From Microbacterium esteraromaticum (lineage in GTDB: Bacteria > Actinomycetota > Actinomycetes > Actinomycetales > Microbacteriaceae): a stretch of DNA of 64,000 bases. Shown here one piece after another: positions 40,392 through 49,272 of the stretch. The translations under genes and the position numbers were made by a program. Numbering within the stretch: position 1 is the stretch's first letter; each line of letters opens with the position of its first letter. Where the stretch lies: positions 1,488,001 through 1,552,000 of the forward strand of contig NZ_CP043732.1 in the NCBI RefSeq assembly GCF_014084045.1, given 5' to 3'. The notes under the pieces are model-generated. The model was given only the letters and a program-made list of their open reading frames with translations. It was not told the DNA's origin and made no database searches.

Positions 40392-41687
40392 ATGAAGAGA
40401 ATCCGAGGCATAGGCGCCATCGCACTCGCCGGCGTCGCAGCACTCGCCCTCACCTCCTGCAGCCAGGGAAGCGCGACGCGCGACTCCGGCGACGGGGAGG
40501 GCGGCGCAGTCACCCTGCAGTTCCAGTCGCTCTCCGACCAGCCTGCGACCCAGGCCGCGGTCAAGAAGGTCGTCGACAGCTGGAACAGCGAGAACCCCGA
40601 CGTCCAGGTCGAGATCATCCAGGCCGGCTGGGACGGCACCTACGACAAGCTGATCACGCAGTTCACGGGCGGGACCGCACCCGACATCATCCACTTCGAG
40701 GCGAGCTCGATCGCGTCGTTCGCGGCAGACGGCTACCTCGCCGACCTCAGCGACCTCATCGACCCCGATCTGAAGTCCGACATCTCCGACGGCATCTGGG
40801 ATTCGGTCACCGTGGGCGACGAGATCATCGCCTACCCCTCGACGCTGCAGTCGTACATGGCCTTCGCCAACGCGGATCTGCTGGAGCAGGCGGGGGTGGA
40901 GGTTCCCACCGGCGACAGCATGACGTGGGACGAGCTGGCCGAGATCGCGAAGGCGACGACCACAGCCGAGCACAAGGGCCTCGGCTGGGGCCTCGCCTCG
41001 CCCACCGCGACGATGATGAGCCTGTCGCTCGGCTTCGACGGCGGCTACTTCTCGGGCGAGGGCGAGGACGCGAAGATCGAGGTCGGCGACGACGAGCTGG
41101 CTGTGCCCGAGCGCATCCACGAGATGGCCTACACCGACCAGTCGCTCGACCTGACGTCGCTGACGCAGTCGGGTTCCGACGTGCTGGCATCGTTCTACGG
41201 CGGCAAGGTCGCGATGACCGTGCAGGGATCGTTCCAGGTCACGAACATCGCGAAGGACGCCCCTGAGGGCTTCAACTGGGTCGCGCTTCCCCCGATCGAG
41301 GGCTCGGCGGGCGCCTTGCAGGCGGCCAACCCGCAGACCTATTCGGTGAACGTCGACTCCGAGCACGTCGACGAGTCGGCCGAGTTCCTGAACTACTTCA
41401 TGAGCGCCGACAACCTCGCCGAGATCGCCTATGCCGACGCGCTGATCCCGTCGTCGGGCGAGGCTCGCGCGGCGCTGGAGGAGATGGCTGCCGACAACCC
41501 CGCATGGACTCAGGTGCTCGCCTCCGGTGAGGGACTCGAGGGTCCTCCCTTCCTCAAGGCCGACAAGTACACCGAGTGGAAGGACACCATCGCGACGCCG
41601 GCCTTCCAGCAGTACCTGGCCGACAAGATCAGCAAGGAGCAGCTGGCGACCCAGCTGTCCGACGGCTGGGCCGACATCGCCGGCTGA
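40392..41687 (+). CDS. extracellular sugar-binding lipoprotein (family 1 SBP)
   Basis: A 431-residue receptor for the CUT1 importer. Signal peptide with lipobox LALTSC (Cys23). The mature part has VKKVVDSWNSENPDVQVEII (about 57-76), DKLITQFTGGTAPDIIHFEA and GKVAMTVQGSFQVTNIAKDA, typical of the MalE/UgpB-like class. Many acidic and aromatic residues line the predicted cleft, but no substrate can be assigned. Downstream 41688-41781 is a short non-coding link to the hydrolase genes; it includes the direct repeat ACCGCTGAGC/ACCGGCTGAGC. Confidence 0.92.
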   Translation: MKRIRGIGAIALAGVAALALTSCSQGSATRDSGDGEGGAVTLQFQSLSDQPATQAAVKKVVDSWNSENPDVQVEIIQAGWDGTYDKLITQFTGGTAPDIIHFEASSIASFAADGYLADLSDLIDPDLKSDISDGIWDSVTVGDEIIAYPSTLQSYMAFANADLLEQAGVEVPTGDSMTWDELAEIAKATTTAEHKGLGWGLASPTATMMSLSLGFDGGYFSGEGEDAKIEVGDDELAVPERIHEMAYTDQSLDLTSLTQSGSDVLASFYGGKVAMTVQGSFQVTNIAKDAPEGFNWVALPPIEGSAGALQAANPQTYSVNVDSEHVDESAEFLNYFMSADNLAEIAYADALIPSSGEARAALEEMAADNPAWTQVLASGEGLEGPPFLKADKYTEWKDTIATPAFQQYLADKISKEQLATQLSDGWADIAG

Positions 41688-41781
41688 GCGCATACCGGCT
41701 GAGCGCATAACCGCTGAGCCTGGGTGGGACGGGCGCCGTGCCCGTCCCACCCGAAGAAAGACATACGAGACGAGGAGTGGA

Positions 41782-42951
41782 ATGGACGTGCTGCAGGACC
41801 GAGTGGCCGGAGTGCTTGCGGGAGCCGCCGTGGGCGACGCGCTCGGCGGAGCCACCGAGGGATGGACCCCCGAGCAGATCGAGGAGCGCCACGGAGGCCG
41901 GGTCGAGGGCATCGTGGGACCGTTCCTCGATGACTGGCGCACGGCCCGCCCGATCGCGCCGTACCACAAGGGCGACGGTCACGTCACCGACGACACCCTG
42001 ATGACCCACGCCCTCATCGAGGTGTACGCCAAGCGACGTCGTCATCTCGACGCGTTCGATGTCGCCGCCGACCTCGTGCCGCTGATGATCGGCGAGCGCC
42101 GATGGATCCCCGAGCTCGAAGACCAGGCGCTCATCCTGCAGCGGGTGTTCCTGGCCGAGAAGTGGATCGTCGCCAAGCTGCACTACGGCCACGCCGATCC
42201 GCGCGAAGCCGGTGTCGGCAACATCGTCAACTGCGGCGCGACCATGTACATGGCGCCCGTCGGGCTCGTGCACGTCGGCGACCCGCGCGGCGCGTACGCC
42301 GAGGCCATCGACCTCGCGGGTGCTCACCAGTCCTCGTACGGGCGCGAGGCTGCGGGCGTGTTCGCGGCCGCCGTCGCCGCCGCGGCCGCGCCAGGCGCAT
42401 CGGTCGGCGACGTGCGCGCCGCGGTGACCGATGTCGCGCACGACGGCACCGCCGCCGCGATCGACGCGGTGCTCTCGGCCGTCGACGCCTTCGTCGCGGC
42501 AGGTGGCTCCGACGACCCGCGTGAGCTCGGTCGCACGATCCGCGCTGCGGTGTCGCCGTACGACACGGTCGGCGACCAGTACCGAGCGCCGGCGATGGAC
42601 GCGCGCCTGCCCTCGCGCACCAAGTCGATCGAGGAGCTCCCCGTGGCTCTCGGCTTCGTGGTCGCACACGGCGGCGACGCCCGCGCCGCGATCCTCGACG
42701 CGGTCAACTACGGTCGCGACTCGGACTCGATCGCGACCATGGCCGGTGCGATCTGCGGCGGACTCGGCGGGATCGACGCGATCCCCGCGGAGTGGGTGCG
42801 CGATGTCGTCGCCGCGAGCCGGCTCGATCTCGACGGCGTCACGGCTGCGATGACGGAGGTCGTCCGCGATGTCGCCCTGGCGGACGCCGAGCGGGCGTCG
42901 CGTCGCGCCGCGAGCCTGCGTGAGCTGCTCGGCGCGGAGGCGGCCGCGTGA
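41782..42951 (+). CDS. ADP-ribosylglycohydrolase family protein, first copy
   Basis: A 389-residue all-helical protein of the DraG/ARH fold. Members cleave N- or O-glycosidic bonds to ribose, typically in ADP-ribosyl groups. RVAGVLAGAAVGDALGGATE (7-26) is the family start; GDGHVTDDTLMTHALIE (about 66-82) has the Thr-Asp-Asp-Thr metal ligands; NYGRDSDSIATMAGAICGGL (about 310-329) has the second DxDS metal site. Both di-metal motifs are intact, so activity is likely. In this operon, beside a sugar importer and a PfkB kinase, the substrate is probably an imported glycoside and not modified protein. GAGGAG precedes ATG. Confidence 0.88.
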   Translation: MDVLQDRVAGVLAGAAVGDALGGATEGWTPEQIEERHGGRVEGIVGPFLDDWRTARPIAPYHKGDGHVTDDTLMTHALIEVYAKRRRHLDAFDVAADLVPLMIGERRWIPELEDQALILQRVFLAEKWIVAKLHYGHADPREAGVGNIVNCGATMYMAPVGLVHVGDPRGAYAEAIDLAGAHQSSYGREAAGVFAAAVAAAAAPGASVGDVRAAVTDVAHDGTAAAIDAVLSAVDAFVAAGGSDDPRELGRTIRAAVSPYDTVGDQYRAPAMDARLPSRTKSIEELPVALGFVVAHGGDARAAILDAVNYGRDSDSIATMAGAICGGLGGIDAIPAEWVRDVVAASRLDLDGVTAAMTEVVRDVALADAERASRRAASLRELLGAEAAA

Positions 42952-44312
42952 GACTGACCTGGGCCCAGCCCGAAGACCTCGTGCCGGCGGAGTTCGCGGC
43001 GCTGCGCGAGCAGGGCGTCGCCGAGTCGGCGCTCACTCCGATCGAGGAGCGGTGGGCGAGCGCCGGCGGATCGACGACCCTTGCTCCATCCGGCGCGAGC
43101 GCCACACCCGCGAGCGCCGAGCTGCGCGCGCTCGCCCGCGACGTGCTCGCCGAGCTGCAGACCCTGCAGCTGCCGGATGCCGCCGAACCGGACGAGTGGG
43201 ACGCCATCGTCGGTCTCATGCGCGAGGCTCCGGTGCTGCCCACCACGGCCGCGTTCGACCGCGTCCACGGCGCGTGGGCGGGACGAGCCGCTGGATGCCT
43301 GCTTGGCAAGCCCGTCGAGAAGATCCCCCGCGAGGGCATCGAGCAGATCGCACGTTCGACGGGCAACTGGCCTATCCGCGGCTACTTCACCGCGGAGGGG
43401 CTGCCGCCGGAGGTCGCGGAGCAGTGGCCCTGGAACCGGCGCTCAGCGCCCACCTCGCTGGTGGAGAACATCGACGGGATGCCCGAGGACGACGACCTCA
43501 ACTTCCCCATCCTCGCCCTCGACCTCCTCGAGCAGCACGGCGCGCAGCTGTCGACCGACGACATCGCGCAGGCCTGGCTCGCCTCGCTGCCGGCCGGTCG
43601 CGTCTTCACGGCCGAGCGGGCCGCGTACCGCAACATCCTCGACGCCAGGCCGGTGCCCGAGACCGCCACGCACCTCAACCCATTCCGCGAGTGGATCGGC
43701 GCGCTCATCCGCGCCGACGTGCACGGCTGGGCGCACCCCGGCGACGTCAGGGCGGCGGCACGGTCCGCATGGATCGACGCGCGCCTCAGCCACACCCGGA
43801 ACGGCATCTACGGCGAGATCTGGGCGGCGGCGCTGTGCGCCGCCTCGATCGTCGCCGAGACGCCGGATGAGGTGCTGGATGCCGCCGATGCTGTCGTGCC
43901 ACCGGCATCCCGACTCGCCGCGGCGGTGCGCCTCGGGCGCGAGACCGGGCGCGCGCTCGCGTCGGGAGACCTGACTCTCGACACCGCGCTGGATGCCCTG
44001 CACGACGAGTTCGTCGGCATGCACTGGGTCCACACGCTCAACAACGCCGCCCTCACCGCGTGCGCAGTGCAGGCACACGGCACCGACTTCGGCTCGGCGA
44101 TCGCCCTCGCGGTGGCCGGCGGGTGGGACACGGACTCGGTGGGAGCCACGGTCGGGTCGGTCGTGGGCGGGCTGATCGGCGCCGACGCGATCGACCAGGC
44201 CTGGACGGCTCCGCTGCGTGACAGCATCGCGACCTCGATGCCGGGTGGTGCCGAGCGCTCGATCCGCGAGCTCGCCGAGCGCACTCTGCGCCTGTCGGAG
44301 GAGCGGTCATGA
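42948..44312 (+). CDS. ADP-ribosylglycohydrolase family protein, second copy
   Basis: A 454-residue paralogue with an extra N-terminal region (1-100) of unknown role. The hydrolase fold starts FDRVHGAWAGRAAGCLLGKP (about 102-121). Metal site 1 reads MPEDDDLNFPILAL, and site 2 GGWDTDSVGATVGSVVGGLI (about 391-410). The first site differs from the TDDT consensus (EDDD), so its metal use or substrate could differ from the first copy. It starts with GTG overlapping the previous stop. The two hydrolases may act on different linkages or form one complex. Confidence 0.87.
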   Translation: MRLTWAQPEDLVPAEFAALREQGVAESALTPIEERWASAGGSTTLAPSGASATPASAELRALARDVLAELQTLQLPDAAEPDEWDAIVGLMREAPVLPTTAAFDRVHGAWAGRAAGCLLGKPVEKIPREGIEQIARSTGNWPIRGYFTAEGLPPEVAEQWPWNRRSAPTSLVENIDGMPEDDDLNFPILALDLLEQHGAQLSTDDIAQAWLASLPAGRVFTAERAAYRNILDARPVPETATHLNPFREWIGALIRADVHGWAHPGDVRAAARSAWIDARLSHTRNGIYGEIWAAALCAASIVAETPDEVLDAADAVVPPASRLAAAVRLGRETGRALASGDLTLDTALDALHDEFVGMHWVHTLNNAALTACAVQAHGTDFGSAIALAVAGGWDTDSVGATVGSVVGGLIGADAIDQAWTAPLRDSIATSMPGGAERSIRELAERTLRLSEERS

Positions 44313-45238
44313 GCGTCGTCATCGTCGGCAGCGTCAACCAGGACGTCGTGGCGCGCGTCGCGCGCATCCCGATGCCCGGCGAGACGGTGCTCGGCAGCTC
44401 TCTCACGCGCTCGGGCGGCGGCAAGGGCGCCAATCAGGCGGTCGCCGCGCGGCGCGCCGGCGGTGCGGAGGTCGCGTTCGTCGGCGCTGTGGGGGCGGAT
44501 GCCGACGGCGCGCTGCTGCGCGCCGCCCTCGAGCACGATGGCATCGACGTGTCGGGGCTCGCCGAGGTCGACGGCCCGAGCGGCACCGCGCTGATCGCGG
44601 TCGACGAGCACGCCGAGAACACCATCGTGGTCGTGCCGGGGGCCAACGCCGCCCTCGGGCGGCTGACCGACGCTCAGCGCGCGGTCGTCACCCGATCGCG
44701 AGTGCTGCTCACCCAGCTCGAGGTTCCCGCCTCGTTCGTGCTGGATGCGGCGCACGCGCGACCCGCCGATGCCTGGCACGTGCTCAACGCGGCGCCTTCC
44801 GCCCCGTTCGCCCGTGCAGCGGATGCGCTGTTCGCCACGACCGACGTGCTCGTCGTCAATGAGCACGAAGCGCTCGAGATCGCCGGTGAGACCGCCCTCG
44901 AGAAGGCCGTGGTCGCGCTGTCGGCGCGCGTGCGCTCCCTTGTCGTGACCCTCGGCGCGAAGGGCTCGCTGGTCGCGGTCGACGGCGAGCGTGTCGAGGT
45001 CGCCGCCATCCGCGCCGACGCCGTCGATACCACGGGAGCCGGCGACACCTTCTGCGGCGTCCTGGCCGCCCGTCTTGCGGCATCCGGTCGGCGGCCGGAC
45101 GAGGCCGATGCCGGGCTGCTGGCCGATGCCGCGAGGTGGGGAGCGGCGGCATCCGCCATCTCCGTCACCCGATCAGGGGCACAGGACGCCGTGCCCACCG
45201 CCACCGAGGTGGCCCATCTGCGCCGAGAGAGCGAGTGA
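44309..45238 (+). CDS. PfkB family carbohydrate kinase (ribokinase-like)
   Basis: A 309-residue sugar kinase. VGSVNQDVVARVARIPMPGE (6-25) is the ribokinase substrate region, GGGKGANQAVAARRAGG (about 37-53) the GGKGANQA signature, and DTTGAGDTFCGVLAARLA (about 237-254) holds the catalytic GAGD aspartate. Ribokinase itself has the same DxVxxVxxxPxPGE and GGKGANQA patterns, so ribose is a good guess for the phosphate acceptor. It overlaps the upstream hydrolase by four bases. The ARH-hydrolase/PfkB-kinase/transporter combination recalls the E. coli yegTUV genes. Confidence 0.9.
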   Translation: MSVVIVGSVNQDVVARVARIPMPGETVLGSSLTRSGGGKGANQAVAARRAGGAEVAFVGAVGADADGALLRAALEHDGIDVSGLAEVDGPSGTALIAVDEHAENTIVVVPGANAALGRLTDAQRAVVTRSRVLLTQLEVPASFVLDAAHARPADAWHVLNAAPSAPFARAADALFATTDVLVVNEHEALEIAGETALEKAVVALSARVRSLVVTLGAKGSLVAVDGERVEVAAIRADAVDTTGAGDTFCGVLAARLAASGRRPDEADAGLLADAARWGAAASAISVTRSGAQDAVPTATEVAHLRRESE

Positions 45239-45242
45239 GACC

Positions 45243-47201
45243 GTGAGCAGTGGATTCGATCCCCTCCATCCCCGGGAGCTGGACCGTCCGACGACCGTGC
45301 CGCTGCGTGATGCTGACGGCGCCCTGATCGATGTCGCCGCCGGCGCCGACGCGCTGGTCATGGACGACGGCAAGATCTTCGCCGCGCCGTCGGACCCCGC
45401 GCAGCTCGACGACTGGCGGGCGCAGCTCACCGCCTGGCGGGAGGGCGCCCGCGCCAGGAACGGGATCCCCACGCGGTACGACGACGAGGCCTCGCACTGG
45501 GCCGCGCGATGCTTCACCGTCGCGCAGGTGTGGCTGTGGGACGAGCTGTTCTTCGACTTCGAGGCGCAGCGGTTCACCCCTGAGCGGTTCGCCGCCGACG
45601 CCCGCCGGCGCTTCGGCGGCCTCGACGGCGTCGTGCTGTGGCATGCGTACCCGGTGATCGGCATCGACGACCGCAACCAGTGGGACTTCTACGACGTGCC
45701 TGGACTCGCCGACGCCGCGGCCGCACTGCACGAGCTCGGCATCGCGGTCTTCGTCGACTACAACCCGTGGGACACGGGTACGCGCCGCGCCGGCGACGAC
45801 GCCACCGAGCTCGCCGCCACCGTGCGCCGGCTCGGCGCCGACGGCATCTTCCTCGACACGCTCAAGAAGGCCGACCCCGAGATGGTCGCCGCCCTCGACG
45901 CCGCGCGCCCCGGCATCGGCTTGGAAGGCGAGTCGAAGCTCGCGACCGAGCGCATCGCAGATCACACCCTGTCGTGGGCGCAGTGGTTCGCCGACTCGGA
46001 GGCGCCCGGCGTGCTGCGCGCGCACTGGTTCGAGCGCAGGCACATGCAGCACCACATCCGCCGGTGGCACCGAGACCACGCCGAAGAGCTGCGCTCGGCC
46101 TGGCTCAACGGTGTCGGGATGATGGTGTGGGAAGTCGTCTTCGGGGTGTGGGTCGGGTGGAACGACCGCGACGCCGCGACGCTGCGGCGCATGCTGCCGG
46201 TGCAGCGCGGACTGCACCGCTGGCTGGTGGACGGCGAGTGGACGCCTCTCGCCGTGCATCAGGCTCCCGTCTTCGGGTCGACGTTCGACCTCGACGGATC
46301 GCTGCTGCTGCTCCTGGCCAACACGTCCGATGCGGACGTCTCTTACCGGCTGGAGGGCACCGGCTGGCAGCCGCTGCATACCGGCGACTCGGCGGGCGCG
46401 ATCACCGTGCCCGCGCAGGGCATCGCCGCCGCGATGAGGGTCACGGGCGAGGAGCCGGCTGAACTGGCCGCCGTGCGTGCGGCTCTGACCCACGAGGTCG
46501 CGGTGGCGAAGGCATCCTTCCCGCACCGACGGGCGCACCGGCTCGCGCCGGCTCCGAGCGGACGCATCGTCGCCGACGATGCGGTGCGCACTGACGCCGC
46601 CGCCCGGACCGTGACCGTTCCCGCAGGCGAGCACGTGCTGACCGTCCGCTACCGCGCTCGCGAGACGGGCATGTACGACGGTGCGCCGTACGTCGACGAG
46701 TGGAAGCCGCTTCCGCCGCGCCTGCATGACCAGCGCACGCTCGAGCGCGTCGCCGAGCTGGCGCTGCCCGTGCGGGTCGCCGCCGCCGAGGTGAGCGAGG
46801 CGGACTATGCGCTCTACCTCGAGGCCATCGGGGAGCCTGTCGTCTCGCGCGGCCCCGAGCGACCCGCGACCGGCGTCACCTTCGCCCGGGCGCGCGACTA
46901 CGCGCGGTGGGTCGGCGGGCGGCTGCCGACGGAAGACGAATGGCAGCTCGCCGCCGTGATGCCGGGGTTCGAGCGTCGCACCCCCGAGGTGTGGAACTGG
47001 ACCGAGTCGGAGCACTCCGACGGACGCACCCGCTTCGTCATGCTCAAGGGCGGCAGCGCGCATGAGAGCACCGGATCGGACTGGTACGTCGACGGCGGCG
47101 TGCGCGACCCCGAGTTCGCTCTGAAGCTGCTCCTGCCCGGGCTCGGGCAGGACGCCTCGCCCTCGATCGGATTCCGAGTGTGCTGGGAGGATGAGGCATG
47201 A
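45243..47201 (+). CDS. TIM-barrel glycosidase-like protein fused to FGE-sulfatase domain
   Basis: A 652-residue protein. The N-terminal two-thirds looks like a (beta/alpha)8 barrel: GLDGVVLWHAYPVIGIDDRN (about 122-141), GIAVFVDYNPWDTG (about 166-179), LGADGIFLDTLKKADPEM (about 197-214) and GIGLEGESKLATERI (about 224-238), a layout of acidic strand ends typical of glycoside hydrolases. A beta-rich middle follows. The C-terminus is an FGE/SUMF1-like domain (ARDYARWVGGRLPTEDEWQL; MLKGGSAHESTGSDWYVDGG; IGFRVCWEDEA). No Cys pair for a canonical FGE copper site is visible, so it is more likely a binding or scaffold module. It is coupled to its neighbours. Catalytic role is inferred. Confidence 0.7.
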   Translation: MSSGFDPLHPRELDRPTTVPLRDADGALIDVAAGADALVMDDGKIFAAPSDPAQLDDWRAQLTAWREGARARNGIPTRYDDEASHWAARCFTVAQVWLWDELFFDFEAQRFTPERFAADARRRFGGLDGVVLWHAYPVIGIDDRNQWDFYDVPGLADAAAALHELGIAVFVDYNPWDTGTRRAGDDATELAATVRRLGADGIFLDTLKKADPEMVAALDAARPGIGLEGESKLATERIADHTLSWAQWFADSEAPGVLRAHWFERRHMQHHIRRWHRDHAEELRSAWLNGVGMMVWEVVFGVWVGWNDRDAATLRRMLPVQRGLHRWLVDGEWTPLAVHQAPVFGSTFDLDGSLLLLLANTSDADVSYRLEGTGWQPLHTGDSAGAITVPAQGIAAAMRVTGEEPAELAAVRAALTHEVAVAKASFPHRRAHRLAPAPSGRIVADDAVRTDAAARTVTVPAGEHVLTVRYRARETGMYDGAPYVDEWKPLPPRLHDQRTLERVAELALPVRVAAAEVSEADYALYLEAIGEPVVSRGPERPATGVTFARARDYARWVGGRLPTEDEWQLAAVMPGFERRTPEVWNWTESEHSDGRTRFVMLKGGSAHESTGSDWYVDGGVRDPEFALKLLLPGLGQDASPSIGFRVCWEDEA

Positions 47202-48388
47202 CGACGCCGCTGACCGGACTGCGCGTGGTCGACGCGTCGACGCTGTTCGCAGGCCCCATGGCAGCCATGCACCTGGGCGACATGGGCGCCGAGGTGATCA
47301 AGGTCGAGCACCCCACCAGACCCGATCCCGCGCGGGGTCACGGCCCCAGCAAGGACGGCCAGAACCTGTGGTGGAAGACCCTCGGTCGGAACAAGCGCAC
47401 CGTCGCGATCGACCTCCACACCGACGGCGGGCGCGAGGCGTTCCTGCGTCTGGCACACTCCGCCGACGTGGTGATCGAGAACTTCCGGCCAGGCACGCTC
47501 GAGCGCTGGGGGCTCGATTACGAGACCCTGTCTTCCGAGAATCCGGGGCTGGTGCTCGCGAGGGTGACCGGGTTCGGGCAGATCGGCCCGTACCGCTCCC
47601 GCCCCGGGTTCGGCACGCTCGCCGAGGCGATGAGCGGCTTCGCCGCGTCTACCGGCGAACCAGACGGCCCGCCCACGCTGCCGCCGTTCGGGCTGGCCGA
47701 CGGCATCGCCTCACTCGCAACGGCGTACGCCGTGATGGTGGCGCTGCACTCGCGGGCGGCATCGGGCGTCGGTCAGGTCGTGGACGTGGCGATCATCGAG
47801 CCGATCCTCGCGATGCTCGGCCCGCAGATCACCCGATGGGATCAGCTGCAGACGGCGCAGCCGCGCACGGGCAACAGGTCGATGAACAACTCGCCGCGCA
47901 ACGCGTACCGCACATCGGAGGGGTCATGGGTCGCCGTGTCGGCGAGTGCGCTCTCGATCGCCCAGCGGGTCGTGACGCTCGTCGGCCGGCCCGAACTCGC
48001 CGACGAACCGTGGTTCGCGACCGGCGCGACGCGCGCCGAGCATGCGGACGAGATCGACGAGGCCGTCGGGTCGTGGATCGCGAGGCACACCAGAGACGAG
48101 GTCGTCGCCGCGTTCGAAGAGGCCCAGGCGGCCGTCGCCCCTGTGTATGAGCCGGCCGACATCGTCGCCGACCCGCAGTTCAACGCCCTCGGCACCATCC
48201 ACCGCATCCACGATGTCGACCTCGGCGAGATGGCGATGCAGGGGCCGCTGTTCCGCCTCTCCCGGGACGACGCGAGCATCGCCTTCACCGGCCGAGGCCA
48301 TGCAGCCGACACCGACGAGGTGCTCGCAGAGCTCGGTTTCGCCGAGGCCGACATCGCGCGCCTGCGCGAGGAGGGGGCGGTCGCATGA
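47198..48388 (+). CDS. CaiB/BaiF CoA-transferase family protein (class III)
   Basis: A 396-residue enzyme that moves CoA between carboxylic acids. LTGLRVVDASTLFAGPMAAM (5-24) and HLGDMGAEVIKVEHP (about 25-39) are the family start; GLADGIASLATAYAVM (about 165-180) holds the catalytic Asp; RNAYRTSEGSWVAVSASA continues the fold. In this operon it most simply activates an acid released from the imported compound, feeding the CitE-like enzyme that follows. Overlap with the upstream gene is four bases. Acceptor and donor are not known. Confidence 0.9.
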   Translation: MTTPLTGLRVVDASTLFAGPMAAMHLGDMGAEVIKVEHPTRPDPARGHGPSKDGQNLWWKTLGRNKRTVAIDLHTDGGREAFLRLAHSADVVIENFRPGTLERWGLDYETLSSENPGLVLARVTGFGQIGPYRSRPGFGTLAEAMSGFAASTGEPDGPPTLPPFGLADGIASLATAYAVMVALHSRAASGVGQVVDVAIIEPILAMLGPQITRWDQLQTAQPRTGNRSMNNSPRNAYRTSEGSWVAVSASALSIAQRVVTLVGRPELADEPWFATGATRAEHADEIDEAVGSWIARHTRDEVVAAFEEAQAAVAPVYEPADIVADPQFNALGTIHRIHDVDLGEMAMQGPLFRLSRDDASIAFTGRGHAADTDEVLAELGFAEADIARLREEGAVA

Positions 48389-49236
48389 GCGATCGGCCGA
48401 CCATGGTGGCGCTGTACGCGCCTGCCGATCGCCCTGAGCGCTTCGGCAAGGCGCTGGACGCCGGTGCAGATGCCGTCATCGTCGACCTCGAGGACGCCGT
48501 GACCGCGTCGCGCAAGGACGAGGCGCGGGCGGCGCTCGACGCCTTCGCCGAGGAGTGGCGCTCGCGCGCTTCTGCGCGGCCGACGGTGCAGGTGAGGGTG
48601 AACGCGATCGGGTCGCGCTGGCACGATGACGATCTGGCCGCTGTCGGCCGACTGCCCGCCGAGTTCGATGTGCGCCTGCCGAAGACGCAGTCCGCCGCAG
48701 ATGTGCAGGCAGTGAGCGCAGCCGTTCCCGCCCGGCGGGTGCATGCCCTGATCGAGACGCCGCTCGCCGTCGAGCGGGCGTACGAGATCGCGTCGTCGGG
48801 TGCGGCGTCCATCGGGGCGGGAGAGGCGGATCTGCGCTCGGCGCTCGGCATCCCCACCGGCACGGCGGGCGAGCCCGGCCTGCTGTACTCGCGCTCGCGG
48901 CTCGTGAACGCAGCCGCCGCCGCAGAGCTGCCGCCGCCGCTCATGGCCGTCTGGGCCGACGTCGCCGATCTGGATGGCCTCGAGCAGAGCTGCCGTGCCG
49001 GCAGGGCTCTGGGGTACGCCGGTCGCACAGCCGTGCACCCCAGGCAGATCGACGTGATCCGCCGGGTGTTCACCCCGACCCCCGCCGAGGTCGAGCGCGC
49101 GCAGAGGATCGTCGACCGGGTCGCATCGGCTGCCGCAGACGGCTCGGGCGCCTTCGTCCTCGACGACGGCACGTTCATCGATGTCGCGATGCTGCGCGGC
49201 GCCGAGCGGATCGTCGCGGCGGCCTCCAGATCCTGA
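48385..49236 (+). CDS. CitE/HpcH-type CoA ester lyase (aldolase)
   Basis: A 283-residue TIM-barrel lyase. ADAVIVDLEDAVTASRKDEA (about 28-47) has the metal-binding Glu-Asp region, VQVRVNAIGSRWHDDDL and HALIETPLAVERAYEI (about 120-135) follow, and SIGAGEADLRSALGIP (about 140-155) completes the active site. The end (AGRTAVHPRQIDVIRRVFTP) matches the family. Members split citryl-, malyl-, citramalyl- or beta-hydroxyacyl-CoA into acetyl-CoA or pyruvate-type products. It is the last gene of the operon and would provide the final carbon-carbon cleavage. Confidence 0.9.
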   Translation: MSDRPTMVALYAPADRPERFGKALDAGADAVIVDLEDAVTASRKDEARAALDAFAEEWRSRASARPTVQVRVNAIGSRWHDDDLAAVGRLPAEFDVRLPKTQSAADVQAVSAAVPARRVHALIETPLAVERAYEIASSGAASIGAGEADLRSALGIPTGTAGEPGLLYSRSRLVNAAAAAELPPPLMAVWADVADLDGLEQSCRAGRALGYAGRTAVHPRQIDVIRRVFTPTPAEVERAQRIVDRVASAAADGSGAFVLDDGTFIDVAMLRGAERIVAAASRS

Positions 49237-49260
49237 GCCGCAGATCAGGGCCACGTGGGG

Positions 49261-49266
49261 GACAAT
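49261..49266 (+). promoter_or_regulatory. -10 box GACAAT, leaderless pattern
   Basis: GACAAT ends six bases before the GTG at 49273. Confidence 0.45.
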
Positions 49267-49272
49267 GGTGCG

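Noticed and set aside
45243-47201. Formylglycine-generating (sulfatase-activating) enzyme
   Set aside because: Only the C-terminal third resembles FGE, the catalytic cysteine pair is not visible, and no sulfatase gene is nearby.
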